DNA of 64,000 bases from Actinomyces oricola (GCF_004104015.1 NZ_RYFV01000004.1:1-64000), one strand, 5' to 3'. Counted from the first letter of the stretch, positions 51,430 to 60,883 are shown. Notes: a model not told the origin generated them from the letters alone. Numbers and translations: made by a program.

Positions 51430-52914
51430 ATGACTCCTTCTGCGGGCTCAGACGGATCCCTCCCGCCCTCCTACGCCGCCAACTCAGGCAGCCCGTCGCG
51501 GCGCCGTCGGCGCACTGAGGACTCCGACGGCGCCTGGCCCGCGGCCGTCCCCCCGCCGGGACGCGACGACGGCGCACAGCCCTTGCCGCCATCACACCCG
51601 GTGGCCCACTCCCCGGCGCCGGCCCCAGGCGGTGGGGCAAGCCGGCGCCGTTCCCCCGCACCCGGCTCACGCACTCCCGGTGACCGGGCCCGCCGCGGCG
51701 CCGGGGGCCCGGCTCGCCCGGCTCATGGTGCCAGCCGGGCCCGGGAGGGCTCCTCCGCAGTCCCGCTCGGCCAGGACCCCGCCCCCGAGCCGGCGGAGCG
51801 CACCCAGGTCATGCCGGTGGGGGCCGTGCGCCCCCACCAGGCGGCGGAGCACCCCCCACCCGGAGCCACGTACGGGTCGCCGGCCCCCGAGACCGCCCCG
51901 CCCCCCGTGCGCCCGGGGGAGGCCGGGCCCGAGGTCCGGCCGGCGCGCCCTGGGCGCCGCCGTCGACGTTTTCGCCCACTCAGGTGGGTGGCGATCGTCC
52001 TGGTACTCCTCATCGCCCTTATCGCCGGGCGCGTGGCCTGGCTCGTCCACGACGTCAATTCCAAACTGCAGCGAGTGGATGCGCTCTCGGGCGCGGCGGA
52101 CACGCCCGGGCAGACCTGGCTCATTGTCGGCTCTGACGCCCGGGGGGATGGCGGTGTTGCTGATGACGGCACCGAGGGGGCCCGCGCGGACTCGATCATG
52201 CTGCTGCACCGGGCCGAGAACGGCCAGGCATCACTGACCTCCCTGCCACGGGACACCTACGTGGAGATCCCCGGCTATGGGGGTGACAAGATCAATTCCG
52301 CCTACTCCTACGAGGGCCCAGCGCTGCTGGTGCAAACGGTCGAGTCCCTGACCGGCCTGACCGTGGACCACTATGTTGAGGTGGGCATGGGCGGAGTCTC
52401 GCAGATGGTTGATGCCGTTGACGGCGTTAACGTCTGCCTGGACTACGACGTCGATGACGCCGACTCCGGGCTGCAGTGGGACACGTCGGAAGGCACCTGC
52501 CAGGACGTCGATGGGCAAAGGGCCCTGGCCTACTCCCGTATGCGCAAGTCCGACCCCACCGGCGACATTGGCCGCGGCCTGCGTCAGCGGGCCGTCATTA
52601 ACGCGGTCGTGGACAAGGCGGCCTCATGGCAAACGGTGGTGAACTTCCCCCGGCAGGACGCCCTCGTCGACGCAGGCACCCAGGCGTTCACAGTGGACCG
52701 GGACACGAACTCCGTTGACCTGGCGCAGATGGTGCTCGCTTTCCGCGCCGCCTCGAGCAGCGGCCTGACCGGGGCCCCTCCAATTGAATCCCTGGACTAT
52801 GAGCCCGGATGGGTTGGTTCGGCGGTGCTCCTGCAGGACACGACAGCGCCCTCGTTCTTCGCGGCCTTGCGCGACGGCGAGTTGACCGTCAACGACTTCA
52901 ACCAGGGTCCCTGA
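51430..52914 (+). CDS. LytR-CpsA-Psr (LCP) family glycopolymer ligase 2
   Basis: A 494-residue LCP protein. Residues 1-180 are a Pro/Arg/Ala-rich cytoplasmic region of low complexity, followed by a span (about 187-208: VAIVLVLLIALIAGRVAWLV) and the external LCP domain: LIVGSDARGD, SLPRDTYVEIPG, KINSAYSY, DAVDGVNVCLDYDVDDADSG and ALAYSRMRKSDP. SD GAGGAGAG precedes the ATG. Two adjacent, dissimilar LCP genes suggest that at least two glycan types are attached, consistent with the two flippases and the ABC exporter. Confidence 0.9.
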   Translation: MTPSAGSDGSLPPSYAANSGSPSRRRRRTEDSDGAWPAAVPPPGRDDGAQPLPPSHPVAHSPAPAPGGGASRRRSPAPGSRTPGDRARRGAGGPARPAHGASRAREGSSAVPLGQDPAPEPAERTQVMPVGAVRPHQAAEHPPPGATYGSPAPETAPPPVRPGEAGPEVRPARPGRRRRRFRPLRWVAIVLVLLIALIAGRVAWLVHDVNSKLQRVDALSGAADTPGQTWLIVGSDARGDGGVADDGTEGARADSIMLLHRAENGQASLTSLPRDTYVEIPGYGGDKINSAYSYEGPALLVQTVESLTGLTVDHYVEVGMGGVSQMVDAVDGVNVCLDYDVDDADSGLQWDTSEGTCQDVDGQRALAYSRMRKSDPTGDIGRGLRQRAVINAVVDKAASWQTVVNFPRQDALVDAGTQAFTVDRDTNSVDLAQMVLAFRAASSSGLTGAPPIESLDYEPGWVGSAVLLQDTTAPSFFAALRDGELTVNDFNQGP

Positions 52915-52955
52915 GAAGGCCTTGATCCTCTCAGCCCTGGTCGTGGGCTCCTAGT

Positions 52956-52990
52956 CGTGGGTCCTGGCCCGGCGCGGGCCAGGACCCACG
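52956..52990. terminator. Bidirectional terminator hairpin, 16-bp perfect stem
   Basis: CGTGGGTCCTGGCCCG (52956-52971), loop GCG, CGGGCCAGGACCCACG (52975-52990). It lies between the convergent ends of LCP 2 (52914) and galE (52998). On the plus strand it is followed by GCGTCTCTTA, moderately T-rich. The best terminator in the window. Confidence 0.75.
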
Positions 52991-52997
52991 GCGTCTC

Positions 52998-53987
52998 TTA
53001 GGCGAAGTGGGGCCGGTTGGGGTCGGCCTGCCAGGAGGTGAAGGAGGAGGAGACAATGTCGTCCAGGTCGTGCTCGGCCTTCCAGCCCAGGACCTGGCCA
53101 ATGCGGGTGGCGTCGCCAATGAGCTGGGGCGGGTCCCCGGCGCGGCGGGGCAACTCCTCGGGCTCGACCGCCAGGCCAGTGGCCGCGATCACCTTGGAGA
53201 CGACCTCGCGCACTGAGGCTCCCCGACCAGTGCCCACATTGAAGATGTGCTCGGTCATCTCCCGACCGCCCGATAGGTAGTCCAGGGCGGCAATGTGCGC
53301 CACCGCCAAGTCGCGCACATGGATGTAGTCCCGGATGCAGGTACCGTCGGGGGTGGGGTAATCGGTGCCGAAGATCTTGGGGGTGTCCCCTGCGGCCAGC
53401 CGCTGGAGCACCATGGGGATGAGGTTGAGGGTGGCCATGTCCCCCAGATCATCCCAACCGGCGCCGGCGACGTTGAAGTAGCGCAGCCCCGCCCAGCGCA
53501 GGCCCCAGGCGCGCTGGCAGTCGGCCATCATCCACTCACCAATGAGCTTGGTCTCCCCGTAGGGGTTAATGGGGTGGCAGTCAATGTCCTCCTGGACGAT
53601 CTCAACCGGCGGCATGCCGTAGACGGCCGCTGAGGAGGAGAAGATCATCTGATCAACACTGGCGGCCTCCATGGCCATGAGCATGTTGGCCAATCCACCC
53701 ACGTTCTGCTGGTAGTACCACGATGGGCGCTCTACCGACTCGCCAACCTGCTTGCGGGCGGCGAAGTGGATGACGGCGGTGACATTGTGCGACTTCATGA
53801 GGTCGGTCAGCGCCTCGGTGGCCTGTCCGGAGGCGACGTCGAGTTGGACGAGCTCGGCGCCCGTCACCCGGCTGGGGGAGCCGTAGGAGAGATCATCAAC
53901 GACAACGACCTTCTCCCCGCGCCCGAGGAGGAGTCGGACCACATGGGCGCCAATGTAGCCGGCGCCTCCGGCGACAAGAATACTCAT
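52998..53987 (-). CDS. galE: UDP-glucose 4-epimerase
   Basis: A 329-residue SDR enzyme interconverting UDP-glucose and UDP-galactose (or the GlcNAc forms). It has GGAGYIGAHV (7-16), IHFAARKQVGESV, SSSAAVYG, YGETKLIGEW and RYFNVAGAGWDD, all standard. ATG 53987 is the only sensible start; TACTAT is 6 bases upstream and no SD is visible, so it is probably leaderless. Supplies galactose or galactosamine for the wall glycans. Confidence 0.93.
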   Translation of the reverse strand: MSILVAGGAGYIGAHVVRLLLGRGEKVVVVDDLSYGSPSRVTGAELVQLDVASGQATEALTDLMKSHNVTAVIHFAARKQVGESVERPSWYYQQNVGGLANMLMAMEAASVDQMIFSSSAAVYGMPPVEIVQEDIDCHPINPYGETKLIGEWMMADCQRAWGLRWAGLRYFNVAGAGWDDLGDMATLNLIPMVLQRLAAGDTPKIFGTDYPTPDGTCIRDYIHVRDLAVAHIAALDYLSGGREMTEHIFNVGTGRGASVREVVSKVIAATGLAVEPEELPRRAGDPPQLIGDATRIGQVLGWKAEHDLDDIVSSSFTSWQADPNRPHFA

Positions 53988-53993
53988 ACTGCC

Positions 53994-53999
53994 ATAGTA
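53994..53999 (-). promoter_or_regulatory. -10 element of leaderless galE
   Basis: TACTAT on the minus strand, 6 bases before the ATG at 53987. Confidence 0.45.
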
Positions 54000-54102
54000 C
54001 TCGGCCCCGGGGCCCATGCCGGGGGTCTGGCGCTACACCTTGCAGCGCCCACCATTCGCCCACCATTCAAGGGCGCAAGCCCCCGGACCCTCTCATTCCC
54101 GG

Positions 54103-54633
54103 TCACTTCTGGGCGGTGGCGCGCCTCTGGCGCAGCGCAACCCCCTTGTCGTGGGCCACCCGGGCCAGATCGGCCTGGAAGTCCCGCATGGCCTGGCGCA
54201 GACGGGCCGCCTCAGCCCCCTCACCGGCCCCCAGGATTCGGGCGGCCAGCAGCCCGGCGTTGCGGGCCCCGCCAATGGAGACGGTGGCCACCGGCACGCC
54301 CGCGGGCATCTGCACAATGGAGAGCAGGGAGTCCATGCCGTCCAGGTATTTCAGGGGCACTGGCACGCCGATCACCGGCAACTCGGTGACCGCCGCCAGC
54401 ATGCCGGGCAAGTGGGCGGCACCCCCGGCCCCGGCAATAATGACGCGCAGGCCCCGCCCGGCAGCGCGCTGCCCGTAGTCGATCATTTCCGCGGGCATGC
54501 GGTGCGCGGAGACGACGTCGGCTTCATAAACCACACCGAGCTCATCGAGGACGTCAGCGGCGGCGCTCATGGTGGGCCAGTCGGAGTCTGAGCCCATGAC
54601 AATGCCGACGACGGGTTGAGGGATGGGGCCCAT
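54103..54633 (-). CDS. purE: N5-carboxyaminoimidazole ribonucleotide mutase
   Basis: A 176-residue purine biosynthesis enzyme that converts N5-CAIR to [14 protein letters not shown] and SAHRMPAEM, the two active-site motifs of class I PurE, and an [13 protein letters not shown] loop are all present. AAAGGA lies 9 bases before the ATG. It follows purK (54 bases) on the same strand, so the two consecutive enzymes are co-transcribed. Confidence 0.95.
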   Translation of the reverse strand: MGPIPQPVVGIVMGSDSDWPTMSAAADVLDELGVVYEADVVSAHRMPAEMIDYGQRAAGRGLRVIIAGAGGAAHLPGMLAAVTELPVIGVPVPLKYLDGMDSLLSIVQMPAGVPVATVSIGGARNAGLLAARILGAGEGAEAARLRQAMRDFQADLARVAHDKGVALRQRRATAQK

Positions 54634-54686
54634 GAGGGTGTTCCTTTCTCGGGTTTCGGCTCGTTGAGTGTTCGGGGTGCTCGGCG

Positions 54687-56042
54687 TCAGTGCGGATCCG
54701 GTGCAGGGGCGGAGGCGTCTCCGCGCAGAATGGCGACGACGGCGCGGGCGCGCTGGAGCGCCTCCTGAAGGTCCTGGCCGGGGCCGGCAGTCATATTCAC
54801 GTGGCCGAGCTTGCGCCCGGGTCGGTGGCTCTTGCCGTAGAGATGGATGCGGGCGCCCGGCTCCAGGGCCATGGCCCGTCTCAGGGCGTCGGGACCGGGT
54901 TGATGGGCCCCGCCGATCAGGTTGACCATGACCGTGGCCGGGGCGGTGGGCTCCGTCGACCCCAGGGGCAGGTCCAGGACCGCGCGCACGTGCTGGGCGA
55001 ACTGGCTGGTCACGCAGCCGTCCTGGGTCCAGTGCCCGGAGTTGTGGGGGCGCATGGCCAATTCGTTGACGAACAGCCTGGCGGGTTCACCGGGATGCTC
55101 CACGGCGAATAGTTCGACGGCGAGCACGCCGGTGACCCCGAAGCGATCGGCCACGGTCCGACCAATGCGCTGGGCCCGGGCTGAGGCCTCAGCGCTCAAG
55201 TGGGGGGCGGGAGCGAGCACCTCGGCGCACATGCCACCGGACTGCACCGTCTGAGTGACGGGCCACGCCGCCACCTGACCCGAGGGGGTGCGGGCCAGGA
55301 GTACGGACAGTTCGCGGGTGAAGGCGACGGCCTGCTCAAGGAGCAGGCTGGTGACGGCGCCACCCCCGAGGGAGCCACCCCCTCCGGCCCGCGGGACCGT
55401 ATCCGCTTGGTCCACTTGAGCGCCCGCCGCACCCATCGAGGCGGTGCCGGCTGCCGCAATCCACTGGGCGGCCTCGCCGTCGACCAGCTCCTCGGCGCCG
55501 TGCACCAGGAGCACGCCGTGACCGTCGTAGCCGCCGCGCGGGGTCTTGAGCACCACCGGCCAGGAGTACTTGCCGGCGAAGTCCCGCACTTGCCGGCGCA
55601 TCTGCTCGACGCTGCCGCTGACCTCCATCCAGGCGGGCTGCGGGAGGGAGGCCCTGTCCAGGGCCCGGCGCATGGCGAGCTTGTCCCGGGCCAGGAGCAG
55701 GGCCTCCGGCGGGGGCTGGACGCTAACCCCCTCGGCCCGGAGGCGGGCCAGGAGCGAGGAGTCCTGGTGCTCGTGTTCGAAGGTGAGGACACTGGCGGGC
55801 TCTGTCGCCTGGAGTCGGGGGGCCGCAGCCGCACCCTCACGGCCATCGCACCCCTGAACGAGCCGACGAACAGCGGCCTCGTCGTCGGCGCGGCCCACCG
55901 GGGCGTCGACCGTGACTTGTGCCGCAGATCCGTCGGCGGCCTCAACCAGGGTCCGCAGGCGGATCCCCAGCGCACTGGCCTCCTCCTGCATCATGCGGGC
56001 CAACTGGCCGCCCCCAATGACGGCGACAATCGATGCGCTCAC
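54687..56042 (-). CDS. purK: N5-carboxyaminoimidazole ribonucleotide synthase
   Basis: A 451-residue ATP-grasp enzyme that carboxylates AIR to N5-CAIR using ATP and bicarbonate. [11 protein letters not shown] at the start, [39 protein letters not shown] and HLYGK support the call. It is longer than usual (often about 350-400 residues). The extra length is mostly a Gly/Ala-rich insertion of about 30 residues (around 185-215, with [10 protein letters not shown]) before [14 protein letters not shown] 56042 is chosen because TAGCCT lies 6 bases upstream; a GTG one codon earlier is possible. Confidence 0.93.
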   Translation of the reverse strand: MSASIVAVIGGGQLARMMQEEASALGIRLRTLVEAADGSAAQVTVDAPVGRADDEAAVRRLVQGCDGREGAAAAPRLQATEPASVLTFEHEHQDSSLLARLRAEGVSVQPPPEALLLARDKLAMRRALDRASLPQPAWMEVSGSVEQMRRQVRDFAGKYSWPVVLKTPRGGYDGHGVLLVHGAEELVDGEAAQWIAAAGTASMGAAGAQVDQADTVPRAGGGGSLGGGAVTSLLLEQAVAFTRELSVLLARTPSGQVAAWPVTQTVQSGGMCAEVLAPAPHLSAEASARAQRIGRTVADRFGVTGVLAVELFAVEHPGEPARLFVNELAMRPHNSGHWTQDGCVTSQFAQHVRAVLDLPLGSTEPTAPATVMVNLIGGAHQPGPDALRRAMALEPGARIHLYGKSHRPGRKLGHVNMTAGPGQDLQEALQRARAVVAILRGDASAPAPDPH

Positions 56043-56048
56043 CACCCC

Positions 56049-56069
56049 AGGCTACCGGCCTCGTAGGCT
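56049..56069. promoter_or_regulatory. Back-to-back -10 elements of divergent leaderless genes purK and PIG-V-like
   Basis: Only about 34 bases separate the two start codons. The minus-strand TAGCCT (56049-56054) is 6 bases before the purK GTG, and the plus-strand TAGGCT (56064-56069) is 7 bases before the GTG at 56077. Any -35 regions would have to lie inside the opposite gene. Confidence 0.5.
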
Positions 56070-56076
56070 AGGCGTC

Positions 56077-57417
56077 GTGTCTGAAGCCCCGGTACCTCCC
56101 CCTGCTCCGTCGCCGGCCCTTTCTCCACCCGCCCCGGAGTCGGGGGGTGCCGCCATCCAGTCCCCCAATAGCGCCCCAGAATCGGCGCAACCTGCGGGAC
56201 TCGTGAGGGCGGGGGCCGCGTCCGCGGCCCGTCGTCTCCCCCGTGCAGTGCTCATCCTGGCGGTGTGGGGCGCGTGCACTGCGGTGAGTTTCGCGATCCT
56301 GCGGTTGGGGGCGCAGGACACCCCCGCCAATGTTTGGGCGCCGGCGGCACCGTCGTGGAGCGAGCACCTGAGCTTCTGGGATTCGGGCTGGTATGCGCGG
56401 ATTCATCGGGAGGGCTACCCCGTGGTACTGCCGGTGGGCCTTAATGGCACGGTGGCACAGAATTCCTGGGCATTCATGCCGCTACTGCCCATGCTCGCCG
56501 GCCTGCTGACCTGGACCGGCTGGTCCTTCTACGTCTGTGCCGCACTGGTGGCGATCGCAGCCAGTGCGGGGGCGGCACTGGCCATGGACCGGTGGCTGTC
56601 CCCCCGCGTGGGGCCCACGGCCTCGGCCTGGGCGGTGGCCCTGGTGTGGTCCTCGCCGTGCGCCGCCATTCTCCAGGTTCCCTACGCCGAGTCCCTGGGG
56701 CTGCTCCTCACCGCCCTGGTCCTGTGGCAGGCGGGGCGCCACCGTTTCCTCATGTGCGTGCCGCTGGTGGCGCTGGCGGCCTTCTCCCGCCCCATTGGGG
56801 TGCCGCTGGCGGCAGCACTGGGCCTGTGGTGGGCGTGGGAGACCACCTGCGCACGCGGCGTACTTCCCGAGTCGTGGACCTCCGCCCTACTGCCCGGCAC
56901 CCGGCGCCTGACGGCCGCTCAGCGCCTGCACCTCCTGATTCTCACTCTCCTGGCCTGCCTCAGCGCCCTGGCCTGGCCCGCCATTGCCTGGGCGGCCACG
57001 GGCAGGGCCGACGCATACACCGCCACCGAGACCTCATGGCGATCCGGTTCCCTGGCGCCCTTCGTGCCCTGGCTCATTCGGGGCCAGTGGTGGGTGGGGG
57101 CGCATTTGAGCCTCATCCTGGTGGCCATGGTCCTGGTGCTGGCGGCCCTCATGCTCTCCGCCCCGGCCCTGCGCCGGCTGGGGCCGGCGCCGTGGTTCTG
57201 GTGCCTGGCCTACGTCCTGTACCTGCTGGCGTTCTTCGACCCGACCAGCTCACTGCTGCGCCTCCTGTTGCCGTTGGCCCCGGCGGCGTGGGCGGCGGCC
57301 GGCTGCGTACGCGGCCTACGGGGCCGCCTGGCGCTGGCGGCCGGCGGGGTCATGGGGCAGTTGTTCTGGGTGAGCTGGGTGTGGGACGCCTCTATAGCCA
57401 TTAACTGGGTTCCGTGA
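56077..57417 (+). CDS. PIG-V-like multi-spanning mannosyltransferase-type membrane protein
   Basis: A 446-residue protein. The first 45 residues are Pro/Ala-rich and cytoplasmic, followed by about nine spans. The first external loop has FWDSGWYARIHREGYP, the acidic GT-C loop of the PIG-V/mannosyltransferase family (WD.GWY). It is probably a polyprenyl-phosphate-sugar-dependent transferase acting outside the membrane. GTG 56077 is chosen from the -10 TAGGCT 7 bases upstream and absence of an SD. A GtrA-like gene follows 119 bases downstream on the same strand, so the two could cooperate. Confidence 0.75.
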   Translation: MSEAPVPPPAPSPALSPPAPESGGAAIQSPNSAPESAQPAGLVRAGAASAARRLPRAVLILAVWGACTAVSFAILRLGAQDTPANVWAPAAPSWSEHLSFWDSGWYARIHREGYPVVLPVGLNGTVAQNSWAFMPLLPMLAGLLTWTGWSFYVCAALVAIAASAGAALAMDRWLSPRVGPTASAWAVALVWSSPCAAILQVPYAESLGLLLTALVLWQAGRHRFLMCVPLVALAAFSRPIGVPLAAALGLWWAWETTCARGVLPESWTSALLPGTRRLTAAQRLHLLILTLLACLSALAWPAIAWAATGRADAYTATETSWRSGSLAPFVPWLIRGQWWVGAHLSLILVAMVLVLAALMLSAPALRRLGPAPWFWCLAYVLYLLAFFDPTSSLLRLLLPLAPAAWAAAGCVRGLRGRLALAAGGVMGQLFWVSWVWDASIAINWVP

Positions 57418-57523
57418 GGCCCCGGGCCGATTCCGGCCCGAATCGGGCGGGCGCCGAAGAGACACCAAAGCGATGGGGCAGCCCTCCCCAAGACATCCCA
57501 AGACATTACTGGCGGCGCGCCCG

Positions 57524-57529
57524 TAGGAT
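57524..57529 (+). promoter_or_regulatory. -10 element of leaderless gtrA-like gene
   Basis: TAGGAT, 7 bases before the GTG at 57537. AAGACA at about 57500-57505 is a possible -35 with 18-base spacing. Confidence 0.5.
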
Positions 57530-57536
57530 CGGGCCC

Positions 57537-58052
57537 GTGACCCAACCGCACCTTAAAGCCTACCATATGTCCGGACAATCACCTGTGACACTGACGCTCC
57601 GCAGGCGCGCAGTGGCATGGGTACGCGAATTCCTCCAGTTCGGCCTGGTTGGGGCATTGGCCTTCGTGCTGGACTGGGGGTTGTTCAACCTCCTCCAGCA
57701 CGGTCCTACCGGGATCCTCGCCGGCCACCCGAACACGGCGCAGGCGCTGGCGGCGACAACGGCCACCGTCTTCTCCTGGGTGGTCAACCGCCGGTGGACG
57801 TACCAGGGCCGCACCCAGGACAACACCGCCCGTGAGGGCCTGCTTTTCGCCTCCGCAAATGTGGGGGGCATCGTCATTACCCAGCTCTGCCTGCTGTTCA
57901 CCCACCACGTTCTGGGGCTGACCAGTGTTCTGGCGGACAATATTGCCGCCTATGTGGTGGGGTTCGGCCTGGCCACCGCCTTCCGCTTCCTCTTCTACCA
58001 CTACATCGTGTTCACCGGCCGCCCCAAGAAGCCCGCCCCCCGGTCCACCTGA
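57537..58052 (+). CDS. GtrA family membrane protein
   Basis: A 171-residue protein with four predicted spans. REFLQFGLVGALAFVLDWG is the standard GtrA opening, followed by VFSWVVNRRWTY and FRFLFYHYIVF. GtrA proteins are thought to flip polyprenyl-phosphate-sugars to the outer leaflet for GT-C enzymes. GTG 57537 is supported by TAGGAT 7 bases upstream; an ATG at 57567 is the alternative. Together with the DPM1-like GT2 genes, GtrA and the PIG-V-like protein would form a complete synthesis-flip-transfer set. Confidence 0.85.
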   Translation: MTQPHLKAYHMSGQSPVTLTLRRRAVAWVREFLQFGLVGALAFVLDWGLFNLLQHGPTGILAGHPNTAQALAATTATVFSWVVNRRWTYQGRTQDNTAREGLLFASANVGGIVITQLCLLFTHHVLGLTSVLADNIAAYVVGFGLATAFRFLFYHYIVFTGRPKKPAPRST

Positions 58053-58120
58053 GCGTGCACGTGCCCGATCCCACATGAGTGCTGAGGGCGTACTCATGGC
58101 ACCGGGCCCGCTGCTGTCCC

Positions 58121-58126
58121 TACCCT
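58121..58126 (+). promoter_or_regulatory. -10 element of leaderless dedA-like gene
   Basis: TACCCT, 6 bases before the GTG at 58133. Confidence 0.4.
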
Positions 58127-58132
58127 GGCGCG

Positions 58133-58861
58133 GTGACCGCACTGACCTCGGCCCTCGCCGCATTGCCCGCCCTGCCCGCGCCGACATTGGGCCCCGAGTG
58201 GCTCGACCCGGTAAATATCATTAACGCCTTTGTTGGGTGGGTCGGCCCCTGGGCGGTGGTCGGCGTCATGTTCGTCATCTTCGCCGAGACCGGCCTGCTC
58301 GTCGGCTTCTTCCTGCCGGGGGACTCCCTGCTGTTCACCCTGGGCATGTTCGTGGGCACCGGGGTGGTGGGGGTTCCCATCTGGCTGGCGGCGCCCGCCG
58401 TGTGGCTGGCGGCCATCGCGGGCAACCAGACCGGTTACCTCATTGGCAGCAAGGCCGGCCCCGCGGTCTTCAATAAGCCCGACTCCAGGTTCTTCAAGCA
58501 GGAGTACGTGGAGCGCACCAGCGCATTCTTCGCGAAGCACGGCGGCAAGGCCGTAACTCTGGCCCAATTCGTGCCGATTGTGCGCACTTTCACCCCGGTG
58601 ATGGCGGGCGTGGGCAAGATGCACTACCGCCACTTCTTCGGGTTCAACCTGCTGGGCGCGACTCTGTGGGCCTTCGGCATTACCTGGCTGGGCTGGTTCC
58701 TGGGGTCGATCACCTGGATCCAGGAGAACATCGACTTCATGATCCTGGCGATCGTCTTCGTCTCCATCACCCCCATGATCATTCACGCCGTCCAGGAGCG
58801 CCGTTCATCGCGCACAGCCCCCGAGTCCGACCGGGCAGTCCCCGAGTCCAACCGGGCCTGA
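58133..58861 (+). CDS. DedA family membrane protein
   Basis: A 242-residue protein with about five spans. FAETGLLVGFFLPGDSLLF is the DedA signature (E..GL..G..LPGD), followed by GNQTGYLIGSKAGP, the FAKHGGKAVTLAQFVPIVRT block with the conserved Arg, and GYLIGS. DedA/VTT proteins help recycle polyprenyl phosphates or phospholipids across the membrane. GTG 58133 is chosen from TACCCT 6 bases upstream. Recycling of the lipid carrier would support the heavy glycan synthesis of the locus. Confidence 0.9.
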   Translation: MTALTSALAALPALPAPTLGPEWLDPVNIINAFVGWVGPWAVVGVMFVIFAETGLLVGFFLPGDSLLFTLGMFVGTGVVGVPIWLAAPAVWLAAIAGNQTGYLIGSKAGPAVFNKPDSRFFKQEYVERTSAFFAKHGGKAVTLAQFVPIVRTFTPVMAGVGKMHYRHFFGFNLLGATLWAFGITWLGWFLGSITWIQENIDFMILAIVFVSITPMIIHAVQERRSSRTAPESDRAVPESNRA

Positions 58862-59015
58862 GTGTCAAACGCGCAACACCGGGGCCCGCGCCCCCACCGG
58901 TCGCGGGCCTCCGCCGTCGCCGGACCCCCATCCGGGGTTCCGCTCTTTCTCACGCGACTAGCCGGCGGCCTCCCCGGGCTCCTTGAGTTCGGACAGCCGC
59001 CTTTTCAGGACCGGT

Positions 59016-60092
59016 TCAGAACCGGCGTCGTCGACCCACCGTCACCAGGGCGCCCTTGGGCAGGACATTGTCGGGGTCCAGGGACTTGGGCACCGAGTTG
59101 AGCAGAATGGAGAAGACCGGGGGACGGCGCTGGGTGAGCTCAATGCGCCCGCCGTCGGCCTCCACCAGCGCCTTGGCCAAGGCCAGCCCCACCCCGGTTG
59201 AGCCGTGCCCCGAAACATGGCGCTCGAAAATATTGGGGGCGATGTCGTCCGCAACGCCGGGGCCCTCGTCGGCGACATCGATGAAGACGCCATGACCGGC
59301 GTTGGCGGTGCGCACGCTCACGGTGGTGTCCCCGGCGCCGTAGCGCAGGGAGTTCTCAATGACGGTGGCCAGTTCCTGGGCCAGGGAGCCGGGGGTGGCC
59401 AGGACCGGCCGGTTCACGTCATCACTCAATGTGATAGTGCGCCCGGCGGCGGCGAAGGCCGGCTCCCACTCCTCGCGCTGTTGGGCGAAAACGTCCTCCA
59501 GGCGCACCGCCTCGGTCGAGCCCCCACCGGTGCGTCGGGAGACCTTGAGCAGGTCCTCAACCACGCTGGTGAGACGCTCAACCTGCTCAATGCAGGCGCG
59601 CGCCTCCTCACGCACCTCCTCCTGATCGGACAGGAACTCGATCTCCTCCAGGCGCAGGGACAAGCTGGTCAGGGGGGTGCGCAGTTGGTGAGAGGCGTCG
59701 GAGGCGAACTGCCGCTCAGCGGCCAGGCGCCCAGCAACCCGTTCGGCACTGCGCACGAGCTCGGCCTGGACCAGGTCGATCTCCTCAATGCCCGAGCTGC
59801 GCAGTCGGGGGCGGACCTGCCCACTGCCGAGCTGCTCGGCCTCGGCGGCCAGGTAAATCAGGGGTGCCGAGATCCGGCGGGAAACCTTGGCGGCCACGAC
59901 GGCACCGGCGATCACCGCTATGCCGGCGAGCCCCACAATAGTGGCCACGACCATTAACACAATCCGTGCATGATCCGCGGTGGAAGCGGAGCGCAGCGAC
60001 AGGATTACCCACGCGCACCCCAGGGGCAGGCCCAGCACCACCACGGACACCAGAACGGCCACCATGGTCATCTGCATAGCCCGGCGGCGCAT
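59016..60092 (-). CDS. Sensor histidine kinase
   Basis: A 358-residue membrane kinase. Two spans near the N-terminus (about 7-29 and 43-68) with a very short external loop of about 15 residues, a HAMP-like linker (SRRISAPLIYLAAEAEQL), the HisKA box FASDASHQLRTPLTSL (phosphorylated His), then N (VIENSLRYG), G1 (DVADEGPGV) and G2 (GHGSTGVGLALAKAL) boxes. ATG 60092 follows GGAGGAG by 7 bases. It is 106 bases downstream of its response regulator. The tiny sensor loop suggests sensing within the membrane or envelope stress. Confidence 0.9.
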   Translation of the reverse strand: MRRRAMQMTMVAVLVSVVVLGLPLGCAWVILSLRSASTADHARIVLMVVATIVGLAGIAVIAGAVVAAKVSRRISAPLIYLAAEAEQLGSGQVRPRLRSSGIEEIDLVQAELVRSAERVAGRLAAERQFASDASHQLRTPLTSLSLRLEEIEFLSDQEEVREEARACIEQVERLTSVVEDLLKVSRRTGGGSTEAVRLEDVFAQQREEWEPAFAAAGRTITLSDDVNRPVLATPGSLAQELATVIENSLRYGAGDTTVSVRTANAGHGVFIDVADEGPGVADDIAPNIFERHVSGHGSTGVGLALAKALVEADGGRIELTQRRPPVFSILLNSVPKSLDPDNVLPKGALVTVGRRRRF

Positions 60093-60198
60093 GGCGACTC
60101 CTCCTCTTGTTCATAGTCGGGGACAGCGGTGCCCCGGCTCTCGGAAGCGCGAGGCCGGGGCACCACTCCGCTTCGGGTTGACGGGCCCGTGCGGGGGC

Positions 60199-60870
60199 TC
60201 AGTCGATGACAATCCGGTAACCGTCGCCCTGGGCGACCAGAAGTGCGGGGGCGTCGACGTCGTCGCCCAGCTTGCGGCGCAGCCAGGTGACGTGCATCTC
60301 CAGGGTCTGCACGGTACCGGTGGGGTCCTCACCCCAGACCTCTTTGAGAACGTCGTCGGTGGCGACGACGCCGCCGCCCCCGCGCACGAGAACCCTCAGG
60401 AGCTCGAACTCGCGGACGGTGAGCTGGAGTTCGCGGGAGCCGACGAAGGCGCGGTGCTCGGCCACATCGACGCGGATATCCCCCACGCTGAGCTCGTCCT
60501 CGGCGGCCTCTCCGGAGGCGCGGCGCACCTGGGCGCGCACCCGGGCCAAAAGCTCGGCCAGGCGGAAGGGCTTGGTGACGTAGTCGTCCGCGCCGGCGTC
60601 CAGGCCGACAACCAGATCGGTCTCCTCGCTGCGCGCGGTGAGCATGAGGATTGGGGTAGTCAGACCCTGGGCGCGCACCTGGCGGGAGACGTCCAAACCG
60701 TCCATGTCGGGCAGCCCGAGGTCCAGAACGATAATGTCCGCCTCAGACACCTCCTCCAAGGCTCCTTTGCCAGTGCCGTGGGCGCGCACCTCGTAGCCCT
60801 CGCGGCCGAAGGCGCGAGCGAGCGGCTCGGAGATAGCCGGGTCATCTTCAACGAGAAGCACAGTGGTCAC
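60199..60870 (-). CDS. OmpR-family response regulator
   Basis: A 223-residue regulator. Receiver domain with VEDD (8-11), phospho-acceptor Asp in VLDLGLPDMDGL and conserved Lys in YVTKPFRLAEL, followed by a winged-helix DNA-binding domain (LTVREFELLRVLVRGG, VHVTWLRRKLG-type). GTG 60870 is chosen because TACCAT is 7 bases upstream; the frame stays open further upstream but without family-like sequence. Partner of the downstream kinase. Targets unknown. Confidence 0.92.
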   Translation of the reverse strand: MTTVLLVEDDPAISEPLARAFGREGYEVRAHGTGKGALEEVSEADIIVLDLGLPDMDGLDVSRQVRAQGLTTPILMLTARSEETDLVVGLDAGADDYVTKPFRLAELLARVRAQVRRASGEAAEDELSVGDIRVDVAEHRAFVGSRELQLTVREFELLRVLVRGGGGVVATDDVLKEVWGEDPTGTVQTLEMHVTWLRRKLGDDVDAPALLVAQGDGYRIVID

Positions 60871-60877
60871 ACTGGTG

Positions 60878-60883
60878 ATGGTA
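60878..60883 (-). promoter_or_regulatory. -10 element of leaderless response regulator gene
   Basis: TACCAT on the minus strand, 7 bases before the GTG at 60870. Confidence 0.45.
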
